Source: Halichondria panicea
Lineage: Eukaryota > Porifera > Demospongiae > Suberitida > Halichondriidae
Length of the DNA: 64,000 bases
Direction of reading: 5' to 3'
Assembly (NCBI RefSeq): GCF_963675165.1
Contig: NC_087379.1
Location: 1,311,001 to 1,375,000, forward strand
Shown here: in pieces, positions 49,797 through 61,872 of the stretch
How positions within the stretch are numbered: position 1 is the first letter of the stretch
Layout: the number at the start of each line of letters is the position of its first letter
Translations under genes and position numbers: made by a program
The notes under the pieces: model-generated
What the model was told of the DNA's origin: nothing
Databases searched by the model: none
What the model saw: the letters and a program-made list of their open reading frames with translations, nothing else

Positions 49797-51129
49797 AGGG
49801 CATAGAGTTACTATAGGGATGCTACTAGACGCTTCACCATCCCTTTCAAAACTAAAGGCCTAGGCCAAATGCAGTTATTCTGTATAAGTTACAAAAGGTC
49901 ACAAATACAGTGCAGCATGTGTCTATACCAGTACTTTTGCATTCTCTGCCCTCCAAAATGGCGGTTTCCTGCATAACCGGAAGCAATTGATGTGGGCAGA
50001 GCCAATATTTACTTCCGCTGCACTATCTCTATTAAAGGTTACTATGATTATGACTATTAGATTTTTTGACACAACTTCCTCTATTGCGATGAGTTCTTGC
50101 ATGTATATACAGCTAGCCTCGATCCCAGGCTGCACTTCACTCAGGGAAGTGGGCCTGGTATCGACTGCTTGTGCATGCGCTAATATCCCCCCGGTATCCG
50201 GGGGGCTTTGGATAACATCATATATATGCTCAGTAAAATAATGACATCACAACGAACGGAAGTGGATTGAAGGAAGTATATAGAAAGTTCGATTGAAGGT
50301 TTCTAGCCCATTGGATATCTCTGATAGCGACACTTATATTTTTTCATAGTTTGAGGATGCTCAAGGATCAATAAAGTGCAAGTATAGAGTTTCTATAGGC
50401 TTTTAGTCATGCATGGTTTTGTAGATTTGCAAAATAATGCTTTGTTTTCAAGTTATGCCTATAGTTTGGCTCTTAATGGAATGCCTTTTCAGAGGAGTGC
50501 GTATAGCAAAACTTGTCTATGGAGTGTTGCTACTCTATACCTATATAGTAGTTAGCTCTGCACTAGAATGCTAGCTATTGCATGGTAGCTGCATGCAAGA
50601 GTGAGAAGAGAGCTGCAAGGCTCTGCTCATGCAGCCATTAATGTTCATCAGACTTGAACTTTTGGCATCGATTGTTTTTAACAACAATCATAGTCGATCA
50701 CTACCCACTCTTCGAGTTTGCATTTATATGATAATATACTAATTATGTGTGTATCAAACTGAAAGCTATATAGATTAGTAGTTTTATGTTATGTGGCATT
50801 GGCACCTCCACCGAGGCATCAGCACCTGTGGTGCTTCCATATACTTATAGTGTTCTATCCATAAGTTGAATAGTAAAAAAATAATAATAGATAAAGTAAA
50901 GAGTTTAGGAGATGAGGAGAAGATACGGCTTATCAAAAATGCGCAGTCATAAGGGGTGTAAACCAGTCTAATTAAGGGGCGTGTAACAAGAAGTAGGCGT
51001 GGTCTCTAAAATTTCTCGTGGCGCAGTAACTTCTTCCTTCAGAAATCCCTTTTGTTAATGTCTAGCTACGCCCCATGCATGCTGCATGGGGATCTAAATA
51101 ATGAAATGGGTGCAATGTCAAATGTAAAG
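49797..51129. other. repeat-bearing spacer between the Roc-COR and metallopeptidase genes
   Basis: No exon was recognised. A short relic of the dispersed repeat lies at 49555-49625 just to the left, and a fuller copy at 50375-50835. GC-richer text near 50110-50220 has no coding content. The promoter of the Roc-COR gene is probably in this stretch. Confidence 0.5.
50375..50835. repeat. dispersed repeat, copy D (inverted relative to copy C)
   Basis: Shares AACTTTTGGCATCGATTGTT, AGAGCTGCAAGGCTCTGC and GCACCTCCACCGAGGCATCA, inverted, with copy C. Confidence 0.65.
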
Positions 51130-52214
51130 CTATAATAGTGAATGTATGTCCACACCGTAAATCTTCTGTAGAAAACCAAGATCACTCTTTGAAGGCCCAT
51201 CAGCACAATTTAAATGTCTCTTGTGAATCCCTCTCAAAACTGTCTTTTCTTCTTCACTGAGGTTTCCATCAGCCACAACTTCTAATAGATTTTTGTGCTC
51301 TTTCTTCTTAAGCCAGTTCACGTCAAACCTGTATATATACACATAATCATTATTGACATGCATGCATGTAATTGCTACACGGTGCATGCCATACATACCA
51401 GTAGTGCATGACACTGTCTGGATCGTACTCTGGCTTAAACGTGGCATCTTGTGACTGATTTTCCAATATATCGCTGTTAAAATTCACGTTCTTCATTCGA
51501 GGATCCTTTTTCATTTTCCTCACATCCAGCAAGCTGTCCGCTACCTTCCAGAAGTCAGGATGCTGGTGTTCGTGGCACAGACCAAGGGCATGGCCAAATT
51601 GATGAATTACAAGAGATTTCTGCATATTGGGATCTAGACCTTTTAGTGCAAGGGTCATTGTGGGCTCATTGTGGGGAACGGTCATCGCTTGGCTTCCAAC
51701 CTTTGCCCAACATGAGCCACCTGTGCCAAACATGAATTCAGAATGTAGATATTATATTTTAGTACCTGTAAATTTGACTCTGATGTCAGCTTTATCTGCC
51801 CTATCAGTCTTCTTAAAGATTGGAATATTGGGAAATTTTTTTGGATTCCAAGCCTCAGCCCAAGAGAGGATATTATCGATGTTGAGCACACCATACTCAC
51901 ACTCCCACTTTTCCTGCTCAAGAATATCGGGATTGAGAAAGTAGACATACAGGACGTCCTTCCCAGTCCAGAAGTTGACATAAGAATCAACTCCTTTCTG
52001 GTTAGCATCACTTAAGCCGTCTTCACCCAACAAGTCTGTGCGAGTTGAAATCTGGTGGAACAAATAGAAGCTATTACTCTCAGCAAACTTGCGCACACAC
52101 ACACGCCACACACACACGCCACACACACACACACCTGATCAAGTTGGACAGTATTAACATGGTACTCGTCTATCAACTCTGGTAGACCAACTCCTCCCAC
52201 ATCAGAGGCTGTGT
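51130..52214 (-). CDS. zincin-like metallopeptidase homologue with HQxxH site, 5' end missing
   Basis: Exons 52135-52214, 51766-52051, 51399-51720 and 51130-51328 join in phase to about 295 residues. The first begins mid-codon, so an upstream exon exists but was not found. The zinc site reads HQFGHALGLCHEHQHPD (51554-51604) and the Met-turn DPDSVMHYW (51400-51426), the layout of astacin/matrixin-type metzincins (HExxHxxGxxH). The three zinc-ligand histidines are intact but the catalytic Glu is Gln (codon CAA at 51599-51601). Preceding text (KADIRVKFTG, then NEPTMTLAL) is typical of this peptidase group. The expected result is zinc binding without normal peptidase activity. No signal peptide can be judged without the N-terminus. 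The C-terminal segment after the Met-turn is charged and of unknown role. Confidence 0.8.
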
Positions 52215-52338
52215 CTGCAAGGAGTGTTACGTATACTGAATGTCTTATTTACCCAATATATAGTTTACACCAGATTATTGTCGTGTTTACATTCAGTTAA
52301 AATTACTTTATCTTATCTCTGCCCCACGATATGCACAA

Positions 52339-52626
52339 TGATACCAATGACAACAGAACTCTTAAAACTGCACTAAAAGCGGTCGTTAATACATCTAGCT
52401 TCACCCTAGGTGCATGGTTTGTGCCTCCACAAACGGTGCCCCTGAGGTATACACCTGGTAGGTTTTAGGTGATACCAATGACAACAGAACTCTTAAAACT
52501 GCATAGCCAGCTGAGTATTACACTAAAAGCGGTCGTTATTATCGTCTAGCTTCATCCCTGGGTGGGTTTAGTGCATTACTTGCCTCACACAAACGGTGCC
52601 TTGAGGTGTACACCTGATAGGTTATA
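52339..52626. repeat. diverged tandem duplication, about 130-155 bp units
   Basis: GATACCAATGACAACAGAAC, then AAAGCGGTCGTTA and a CACAAACGGTGCC segment, occur twice in the same order with indels. They lie upstream of the first visible metallopeptidase exon. Function unknown. Confidence 0.8.
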
Positions 52627-52830
52627 GAGAGGCTCGCTATACTTAAGAAAATTAATTCAACTCTAAGGCTATTGTGATTCTAACATTGACGTATTGTCTA
52701 TATATAGGCATTGAATGTGAGAGTGCTGTCTTCAAATGTGGCCATACAAAAGTTTTATGACCAACAATTGTAAATATTATATATACTGTACTGCACTGTA
52801 AATAATCCTACAACAAGTTTGTTCTATATA

Positions 52831-53008
52831 TAGCGGGTAAGTTTCGTGGGGTAAAAAAATTCGTTCAACTCGAGAAACGGTGGTTTTCGTGAGTTGTTTA
52901 GTCGTTGCCTGCACTGCATTCCTACGTTCCGGTAAGCCACGCCTACGTTAAAATTTCAGCTAAGCCCACGAAAATAACAAATATTTTACCCCACGAAATT
53001 ACCCGCTA
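52831..53008. mobile_element. MITE-like palindrome, about 178 bp
   Basis: Begins TAGCGGGTAAGTTTCGTGGG and ends CCCACGAAATTACCCGCTA, with an internal inverted TTTTCGTG/CACGAAAA pair. A related fragment lies near 9290-9365 (TTCGTGGTAAAAAATTTCGT, ending ACTATATACGGTA). Confidence 0.7.
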
Positions 53009-54006
53009 TAATACGGTAATCTACTTTGCGATAAACTATATTTCATGAAATTTAAGTGCCTCAAAAAGTCCATGCTACCGTATTACGTGAATGTTTTGCG
53101 AGCATCAAATATTTGCGAATTTTGCGAGGGTTGATCAATTCGCAACAATAAAATCCGCAAAACCTAAATTATTACTAGTAAATACACACGATCCTTGCCA
53201 GAACGCAATAGTTAGATCGCAAAGGGTCAAATGTTTCGCTGATTTGGCTCATTCGCAAAGGTTTTTGAGCAGCAAAATATTCGGTATACGACAATTGGAA
53301 AATGCAATGAAGTTGAATACGTGCCTATAACAGTCATGTGACCTAATTCCAGAGGTTATAAGCATTTTTATTCCCTATATACATGTGGGTGTGGCTGTTC
53401 AACACGGCTGGTCGCATGCAGTCTTGTGTAGCTAACAATCTACCAGGGGCTTAGCTGAGCTTACAAGACCAGCCCACTTTTTTAGTCGTACCGATAACCG
53501 CATCAGGTCTCCAAGGTGAACAGCCTCTATAGTTGAAACAATGCAGGTGAGGGAATTCGGCAAAATATAGTTCTGAGGCCATATATATATAGCAGGGTGC
53601 ATGCTTAGGCTGGGCGATAGATGTTGGGCCGGTGACAGGGTACACGCCTTGATTACAATAGCAGGGTTTCATACAGGTTTTTAGCTAGGGGGAGAAATGA
53701 CGACGACCATAGGCCGCCACAATATGGGGGGGTCCGGGGGGCAGCCCCCGAAAAAATGTTGCGAAATTATTGTCTATAAGGAAAGTTTTCGTGTTAAAAC
53801 TAACTGTTTTATTGCCGTCACCTTGCCAGAAAAAATGTTGCACTAAGCAGAAAGCTACTCAAATTGATGCATGTGTATGGTCCCGCTATGTACACTGCTA
53901 TGTATAATGCATGTATACATGTATTTTGTGTATTGGATGTATATGTAATCTCCTGTCTGAACTTTTGAATATTACCATGTGCTAGATCAAAATGGATATA
54001 ATTATA

Positions 54007-54439
54007 CAGTAGACTTCTCGCTATTCCGGCTCTCTGAAGTACGGCCACCTCGATATACCGGCCATTTGGCTTGGCACGGAATGCTAGCTATAAAATGTTT
54101 ACTGCACAAAACTCACCCTGAAGTACGGCCACTCGCTATTCCGTTTACCGGCCAGTGCTGGCTGTCCCAAACAAGGTTTTCAATATAATTTTATACGTAT
54201 ATTACGGCCAGATATGACGTTTTGGGTGTGGTTTAGCAAATAAAATTGGATTACACTTAAATAGAGAACAGAATGATTCATTATCCTACATTATCCTCGA
54301 GACAAGAACCGCAAAAGTAGTCATTAGATTTGAGGTAAGGCCGTTTTTAAACCGCGGCTATTTCCTGAGCTACAGCCACCTCGCTTTTCCGGCCAAGCTG
54401 CATGGTCCCAAGGGTGACCGGATTAACGAGAGTCTACTG
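54007..54439. mobile_element. pogo/Tigger-like non-autonomous element, 433 bp
   Basis: Ends CAGTAGACTTCTCGCTATTC and, inverted, TTAACGAGAGTCTACTG, flanked by TA on both sides. A TA target and CAGTAGACT-type ends fit the Tc1/mariner (pogo) superfamily. Several TACGGCCA and CCGGCCA motifs repeat inside. No transposase frame is present. Confidence 0.7.
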
Positions 54440-54604
54440 TACATGCAGTCTACACTAAGACTCCCGGAAAAGTGTATTATACAGTTCATTTGTTAATTTA
54501 TATGGGCCCTTATGGGAGATAATGATATTCAGAATTTGCGGCAGTAACAAAAACAGTAACACTCTTTTTGTCAGGATAACTTTTCATCAGTATAAAATGA
54601 TATA

Positions 54605-55373
54605 GAAATGAATGAACGAGGTTGCAAGCGTGCGCTTGCTAATGCCTCTTGATATGTTATGCTTTTGCTCTAGTGTTATAGTAGTTTCTATAATGAATTT
54701 TACATTAAAGTTAGCTTATCAATATAGACTCACTGAGAAGAAAAGACTTATTACATGCATCTATTGTTGTTTATCTATTGTATTATGTGGCTTACCAGGA
54801 CCTCAAGAAAGAAGAAAATTGCAGCAAGATCAGTTCAGTGTATATATAATATCTAAGAAGAAAAGACTTGTGTACATGCATATTGTTATCTATATTGTTA
54901 TAATTATGGTAGTGTTTTGTGGCTTACCAGGCCCTCAAGGAAAAGATGACTGCCAGGAGAATCTGGATTCTGCCATGGATACTATTTTCTGATCACATGT
55001 GGGGAATGAGCGCGCATGCGCATTACATCCACAGGAATAATTAAAGGTTGTATCCAAAGAGATCAATTTCACAAATGGCTACTAATGCTAGCTGTTTTAA
55101 CAGATATTTTTTTACTCTTGTAGCTAACAAAAAGCTAGTGCTTTAGTGCAAGGCTAACTCATAATTTTTTTATGTTGAATAGAAAGTTTGTGTGAACAGA
55201 TGATGCTATGAAAGATTCTGAAGAGACTGCAACAGCCTTCAATGTAGCCATAAATCGAGAAAGAAGGTTTAGTTTGCTAATCCACGAATCAAAATCCAAG
55301 AGAACATGGCTAGAAGGCTATAGAAGCTGTTAGTTTTCGTCGCATTGCAAGCAGTTACAGCTGGAACAGACAC

Positions 55374-55404
<31 letters not shown>

Positions 55405-55462
55405 CACACAGTCAGCTTTACCGTATCCCTAGTGCGGTTATACGCCTCGAGGCATAATAAGC
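54605..55462. repeat. dispersed repeat, copy B (inverted relative to copy A)
   Basis: Reverse-complement partner of 37647-38470 over most of its length, ending near CCTCGAGGCATAAT. A GACA microsatellite (55376-55402) lies near its right end, as in copy C. The frame at 54612-54992 lies inside this repeat. Confidence 0.75.
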
Positions 55463-55842
55463 TACTAAAAATAAAGTGGTAAGAAGGAACTGAATAGTTC
55501 CAAATTTTTCTGTGACTTTGATTTCAGGGCAAATTCAGTACTGGGGGTGGTAAACCAAATAAGAACACTAATGACCCAGCTTTGACTAAGATACAACAAA
55601 GTAAACATTGACAAAATGAGTAAGTTTAGCTCTTGCCTATATACTTGCCACTTGAGTGTCCAGAGTTTCTTGAAACTGCTTATAGATAGCTAATACAATG
55701 CTAGAAGTTAGTCTTTGCAAAGAAATAAACAGCATCCGCTTTGCCTTTTATAGAAGGTTTTGTGTTAGTACACAAAACCGTCTATAAAATAAACATTGGC
55801 TAGTTTATTGGTCGTTTGGACTGACTTTGATTTCTGGGCAAA

Positions 55843-58800
55843 TTAGTACTCCCCAGTTCTGGATCCTAATTTTCCTGTGGCCAGTTCATGAATACCACTC
55901 TGGAACCTGGCTTGCACTTCAGGACCTGGGTATGGATGCTGGAAAAACTGTTCCAATTCTGATAGTAAACGTACAATGACGTAACAGAAGCCATAATTAC
56001 ATTTACGGAGAATTACTGTAGTATTTACAAGCCACAAGCCACAAACAGAATTGTTATGTAACCACAAGGGGAAATTTACTCACTATGATACATAACCACA
56101 ATTACATCACCTAAAGCCAAATTTGTAGTCTTAGTGTACACTCAAACTGTATAAGAGGCTTTTTCTCAACTGATTTACATGTAGAGCTACATGTAGATCT
56201 ATAATATTATGTATTCCTTCACTGTAAAACCCCACAATTTGGTATGACATTGTTAATTTTTCATATTTCCAGGGTGGGGGAATTTTGACCAGGGGTGGGA
56301 AACTCCCACCTAATTATGAAACCATGAATAGTAAAAGCTTCTGCTCAGCTCCCGGCTATCCAATAAGACAGTAATTAATGTTAAGTTATAACTTAGCTGG
56401 ATAGGCCACTGAATTGTACAGACCTGTCTGAGGGAGTGAAGCCTTTGGTGGAGGTTGCTGGTGTGGGTGTGGCTGTTCAACATGGCTGGTCGCAGTCTTG
56501 TGCCGCTCGTAACTATCGTGCAGCTTCTTGACAACATCGTCAGTAAAAGGGCCAGCAATGGCAGTGATAAAGCAGTTGAATACACTGGGATTGAGCTTAA
56601 TTCGAGGGATGATGGCATCTAAAATCTTTCGAGATTTATCGGAGTCCGTAACTCCAATTATTCTAGAGAACTCGAGAACTTCATCTGGTATGTAGCCATT
56701 GGAGAAGAGGATATCAGCGTATGCAGCAGGTTGAGCTTTGAATGTGGACACCAATGCTCCAAAGTTCTCTTGGAAGGACAGATACTCTGGAGAATGGTCG
56801 GGGGTTGCTTGAGTAGCCATTGCAGTTAGCACTGTATTTCGAACAATGGTATAGAGTGCACATCAATTTCAATGGCATAGAGTGCACATCAATTTTAGAT
56901 AGTTATTAGACTATGTTGCTAAAAGGCTTAGCTACCGTATAGCGCGAAATTTTCGAGGGGCTTAATTTTCGCGGATTTCGTGGGTTAGTATTCTACACGA
57001 AAATAAGTCCACGAAAATTGTTAAATTACCTGCTATAACATGCAAAGATTTAAGGCGTGGCTTCCGGTTAGCAGTCATTCCGCGAACATTGTGCAACGAA
57101 ATGGCTTTTAGAGGCCAATCCACGAAATATTAAGTGCCTCGAAAATTTCGCGCTATACGGTATTTGAGGCTTTTGAATTGAAATTGCAACTTTGAGATGG
57201 CTCAGTACTAAGATATCATTATAATTATGCACTCACCTTAGTGCTATTAGTGGCTACCCGTAGCCCTAGCTAAAAGTCTTGACAGATACTGTGTGGTAGG
57301 AAGTGGAGCCCACAAAACCACTTGATAAACCCTTCCCATGCAACTAGATCTTATGTGAGCATGCGCATTTTAGGCCACTAAAAGAGAAATACCGGAAGTG
57401 AAATGAAATAATGGGCATGGCAATAGGAGTGGCGCAGCGGCAGAGGAGGCTACTTTTCGATGTATGTGACGTTGGCTAATTTTTGATTCTGGACGTGCCT
57501 TAATACCCCTGAGTAACAACAACACCTAATAACACAACAACTATAGGCTCAGTGTCTAAGCAATCTACCAAGCCTATATATTATAGCAGCTCATGCATGA
57601 GCCGGGGAAACACAAAAAAGCGTGGAAACAAGAAATTCGGCGAGAGCATAACTCTGATCCGTTACAAGGTCATTCATACGTACAGTGAACTTTTTTTACT
57701 GGACTTAGTGGTTTTCTCAGCCAATTCTAATAATATAGTGCAATTCCCTATTACATTGACATAATGATCTTGAATGATCGTGCATTTGTGCTTAAATGAG
57801 TGTTTGAGTTTTTGAGTAGTACAGTGTGGAGCACAGGAATTCACAGCTACATTGTATTATCATTATGCACCACAATGTTTGAACACAGCCTAATTACTTA
57901 AATGTAGCAACACTGGCTGTAAAACGTTCATGATTTTGGACTTATGCGCTCTCGCCGGATTTCTTGTTTCCACGCATGCTTTTTTGGTATGTTTGCCAAT
58001 CCTAGCAACTTTTTTTACGTTGCAAATGTTTTTTTAGCTTTCTTTTTCAGTGTAAAAGTACAATATTTAAATGCGGTAATGTATTTCTATATATGCACTA
58101 ACTCACTTCGCCCTTGGGAAGGTGCAGCTGGCGGTGGGGGTGGCTGACCTGAGCCTGATCCAGGGGAGTCTACATGTGCGTGAAAGACAGACAGACATTA
58201 TAGTGTAGCTTTACTTACTGTTAGTGGTCTGAGAGGATGATACTCTCTAAAAGTACACAGTGTAATAATGGTTTTGGAAATGCATGGACACTTGCACTGT
58301 ACAATTTTATGTTCAGTAGATATTTCTCTGAAGCTACTAGCATCATTGTGACATTTAAGGTTTCACCCTAGCTCCTCCTTCTAGCGGCATAAAATGCTAT
58401 CAGCTAATTATCAATGTTTCAACTCATAATTATATACATAAAATAATTAGTGTCAACACTATCAATCCTTTCCCCTCATAATATCACAACGCCAAACGTT
58501 AAATTCTCCACACTGTTTGGAGATGCTCCCTAACATAGAAAACAGATCCTTATGAAGACCTTCGATTACTTGAACTTCATTAAGACAAAATTGAGTGTTG
58601 AAGTTTCAAAAGCATGCATGCATTGCTTTGTATGGACGATACAACGCCTAAATTATACTCCGTAGAGAGAGGGATATCAAGGGTTTATCAAGGGTTGAAG
58701 TTTATTTGTGTTGAGGTTGACCTACATAATAATGTTGTCATAACTTTTTACACTGAAATTCTTGGATTCTTTGTCTTAATTCTATCTACATGCTGTAGAG

Positions 58801-59867
58801 GTGATAGCTTGAACCAGCTACAAGTTAGTATCTTCGATTCCATGTATGGCATACTTGTCAACCACAATATAGCATAAATGAAGCCATAATTGACCACATA
58901 CTTCCTGCAAATAGACTGTAGAATTCTCACCTCGACTTGAAGGTACTTCTCTGACTTCAGCCCTCTCCTAAATAATATGGTGTGTATACTATAGTATAGA
59001 TATTTGCAATGCTAACGAGCATTCACTATTGATAGCATGTTTTATATGTAGCGTACGTATACTTGATACATTTATTTGAGGTTAGGTGCACAATTACCCT
59101 GGGCTCAAATAGATCTGATCATCAAGCCAGGTTTCACCAACCGTCATAGCTGATTTTTGTCTAATGTAAAACTATAACCGTTCGTACCGCATACTAATAG
59201 TACTGCAGTTTTACCTCAGTGCGGGCCTCCTCCACAAGTTTATTGAGCAAAACTTGTCCTTCAGCTGTAATTTCTCCTAATTTCCAAGTGTCTTCTGTTG
59301 TGAGCAAAAATGACTTGCCCAAGAATCCATTTGCTATAATAATTATTATAATGGACACATTGCTTGATAATAATTATAATAATTATTATGATTATGGTGC
59401 AAACAAACAGTTTACTATAATGATATACACTCATAGTCGACCATTTACCTTTATTGTTTCGTTAATTATACCTCCGTGCACATGCACCAGAGGTAGCTAC
59501 GTAAATTTATAATTATTCCTGATACTAAAATCAATGATAAACTGTTCACAATATTATTTATAATTGTGTACAGTCAACTGAGACCAGATTCAGTCTAAAT
59601 ATTAATCTATAGGGTAGATAGGTAGATCATACAAATCTAAACGAACCTATACAGCTATATATATATATATACGGAACGCTCAAACCATAATATATAGCTT
59701 AGATGCATCATGGAATAGACTCTACATGATTACACTTTATATTGTTAGATCCACTGACCTTTTACAACTTCCAGGTCTTTCTCTCCCAGCCCTCTCTCCC
59801 TAAGCCACTCCATTAGCTCCTCAGTTGACATGTCAAGGTGAAAATTTCCTCTTGACTGTTCAGCCAT
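55843..59867 (-). CDS. SAM domain plus CARD-like adaptor protein (6 exons)
   Basis: Exons 59759-59867, 59215-59333, 58931-58967, 58107-58169, 56424-56831 and 55843-55958 join in phase to about 283 residues. Exons 1-2 encode a SAM domain: MSTEELMEWLRERGLGEKDL, then ANGFLGKSFLLTTEDTWKLG and a final helix VLLNKLVEEA. SAM domains form homo- and hetero-oligomers. A short linker with QPPPPPAAP follows. Exon 5 encodes a six-helix death-fold segment resembling a CARD (FSNGYIPDEVLEFSRIIGV, then SRKILDAIIPRIKLNPSVFN). The tail is His/Pro/Gln-rich, with a final exon ending in TAA. The first ATG is at 59867. Exon 5 has its own internal ATG (56820), so exons 5-6 could instead be a separate CARD-like gene; the matching phase across exon 4 argues for one gene. 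It is likely a scaffold in death-fold signalling, inferred from domains only. Confidence 0.7.
56933..57162. mobile_element. MITE-like palindrome, 230 bp
   Basis: Begins TACCGTATAGCGCGAAATTT and ends AAATTTCGCGCTATACGGTA, a perfect inverted pair over at least 20 bp. It lies in an intron of the SAM/CARD-like gene and belongs with the TACCGTA-ended palindromes elsewhere in the window. Confidence 0.8.
57603..58045. mobile_element. diverged relative of the 41327 MITE-like element
   Basis: The left side holds AAAGCGTGGAAACAAGAAAT and the right side ATTTCTTGTTTCCACGC with CCAATCCTAGCAA, in the same arrangement as 41327-41868. It lies in the same SAM/CARD-like intron as the 56933 palindrome. Confidence 0.65.
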
Positions 59868-60747
59868 GATGGTAGATGGTAGATCTACCAACAAATTGTG
59901 GGGTCTAGCTATTACAGTCCTTTTTGCAATACTCTGCGTAACTTAATTGGCTGTGACCACATTTGTAACCACAGTAAGGATGTGATTATGAATATAATTA
60001 AAACATGTTTATGCAGAGGCTAGCCTAGCCTCGATTTTTTTTTAATAGAACGAAGTTGCGACCTAGCGTTCAATTGGAGACAGATCGGCCTGGGATCTTT
60101 AACGAGCATGTTGGCTTTAATTACCGGATTAGCAACTTCCGGAACTCGGAGCGAGTTTTGAGTATAAAAAGAGCTGCCGTGGGCGCGACCTTTGACCCCA
60201 AAATTTCCATTCAAGCCTTAGTAACGAGCTCTTTTTTTCTCTTGCGCAAAAGCGCTCAGAACCCATTCGCTACACACTGTGAACACTCAAAAATATACAC
60301 AAAGGGAAAGGAAATACATTCTTGGTAGTTTTTCTTTTTTACCAGAAGCAGAAACAAAAAAACAAAAAAATTAATGATTATCATAATGGCTGACAAAATA
60401 CTTTATGAATAGATACAGCAAAAGGCTTATGCACAATAAAGGAATCTTTTCAGCTCCAGGTCAGCTACAGTCCAGGGAACGTTGTGGAAGAGTTAGGAAG
60501 CTTGCTTTCTTGCATAATAGACGGCATTGAAAATATGCCATTGTGGAAATTCATCGAAAGTTCGATTCTGAAAAAGAATTTATATGAATATCAGTACATC
60601 TATATCAAACAAATTCTTTACTACCATTTTAATAGGGCAAGTGGAGTGCATGCCACCAGACAGTGAGGCTCTCCTCTCCCCAGCAAAGAGCTAGGGATAT
60701 AATAGGATAATTGCTAGATACACTGAGAAGTAATACTTAATACTTAC

Positions 60748-61668
60748 ATTTTCTACATAGATCGATGGTGTACCCAGGGAGACTGTCAACAAGCAAAGGC
60801 AGTCGCAGTCCTTCAAAGCGTCTTCAACGCGACCTGAGAAAAAAATGAATGTTACTGAAAGGGTGATGATGCCTCGGTGTCTCGGTGTAGGCAATGAAGC
60901 TACATGCAGTACCATTATTAATGAATACACTGTACATATTATAATTGACATTTTAGATGGATTCATCGGCCATGGCGGATAATGCTTAATTCTTTTTATT
61001 TTACTTTATTCTCTCGTTGTTCCCCTATTTTGCTACACACAAGTTGTACTAGCTTTCAAAGTAAGCAAACATAATCATAAGCATTATTTTGCAAACCCAA
61101 CTAATTGCAATTCAAGAAAATTAATAATTATGATTAGCAGCCTACAATAATTATACAGAAACTCTTCATTATCATCGAGCAGCTGTAACAGTCGATCTAC
61201 ACACACACAGACACACTACCGTATATCTTGCGCATGCCCAACTGAGGCATAATGACTGTATATATAAACGAACAAACTGCAAATAGATATTGATACAAAG
61301 GTCCTTCCCTACAGACTTTCAACTCTCCTGTTCGTACTACTTTATCCGTAAAATGAAATGCAAATGTTAAAAATCGAAAAAGCGTTCGCAGGTTGATGAA
61401 GTCACATTACTTTATACTAGACTACTAACTTTACTATAGACCTATGGACTACTTACTTGAGTTATTTATGTCCACATCAGCATCAGTTTGTCAGATCCTC
61501 ATGCTGGGCCAATGGATGTCTGGCAGCAAGACAACGCTTAGCACTGTCAATTAAACCTACAAAGACTTGCTTGGTATCTTCAGTCGCGAACTTTAGCTCC
61601 TGTGGAACCCCCAGTAGGAGGTTGAGAACAGACTTCTTCGCTTCTTGAAATAAACTTTTGACAGCCAT
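60748..61668 (-). pseudogene. unrecognised short gene, frame broken by one base
   Basis: An ATG at 61668 opens 61 codons (MAVKSLFQEAKKSVLN at the start) ending at TGA 61483-61485. A good donor (TCA A|GTAAGT) lies about 30 bases further on, in the frame one base over. From there the sequence splices in phase to an exon at 60748-60833 encoding RVEDALKDCDCLCLLTV and TPSIYVEN. The simplest reading is one gene with a single-base frameshift near 61487, either an assembly error or a real lesion. The product is unknown; the first part looks helical. No downstream exon was found. Confidence 0.35.
60865..61250. repeat. dispersed repeat, copy E (diverged)
   Basis: Starts GATGATGCCTCGGTGTCTCG and ends GCATGCCCAACTGAGGCATAA, with TTTCAAAGTAAGCAAACATA and a CACACAGACACACTACCGTA segment shared with copy C. 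It fills the intron of the frame-broken gene. Confidence 0.55.
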
Positions 61669-61872
61669 TTTTGTTGTGTCTACTATCTCGTGAGAGAGCG
61701 GAAGAAGGCGTATCAAAAGAAGAATGTAAAAATGTAAAGAATGTGCATTATAACTGTCAAGGGCGTCTTTTTGCAAGACTCAAGAATATTCATTGTTGCC
61801 ATTTTGTCATTTTTTGGTTGCTTCCGGTCGGAGCTGCCCACGGCACGCCCTTTTATAGTCAGCATGCTAGGT

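Noticed and set aside
54612-54992. 126-codon plus-strand frame
   Set aside because: It is entirely inside a dispersed repeat with a second copy at 37647-38470.
60484-60666. Plus-strand frame reading MEELGSLLSC
   Set aside because: The first codon is GTG, not ATG, and no splice structure or family supports it.
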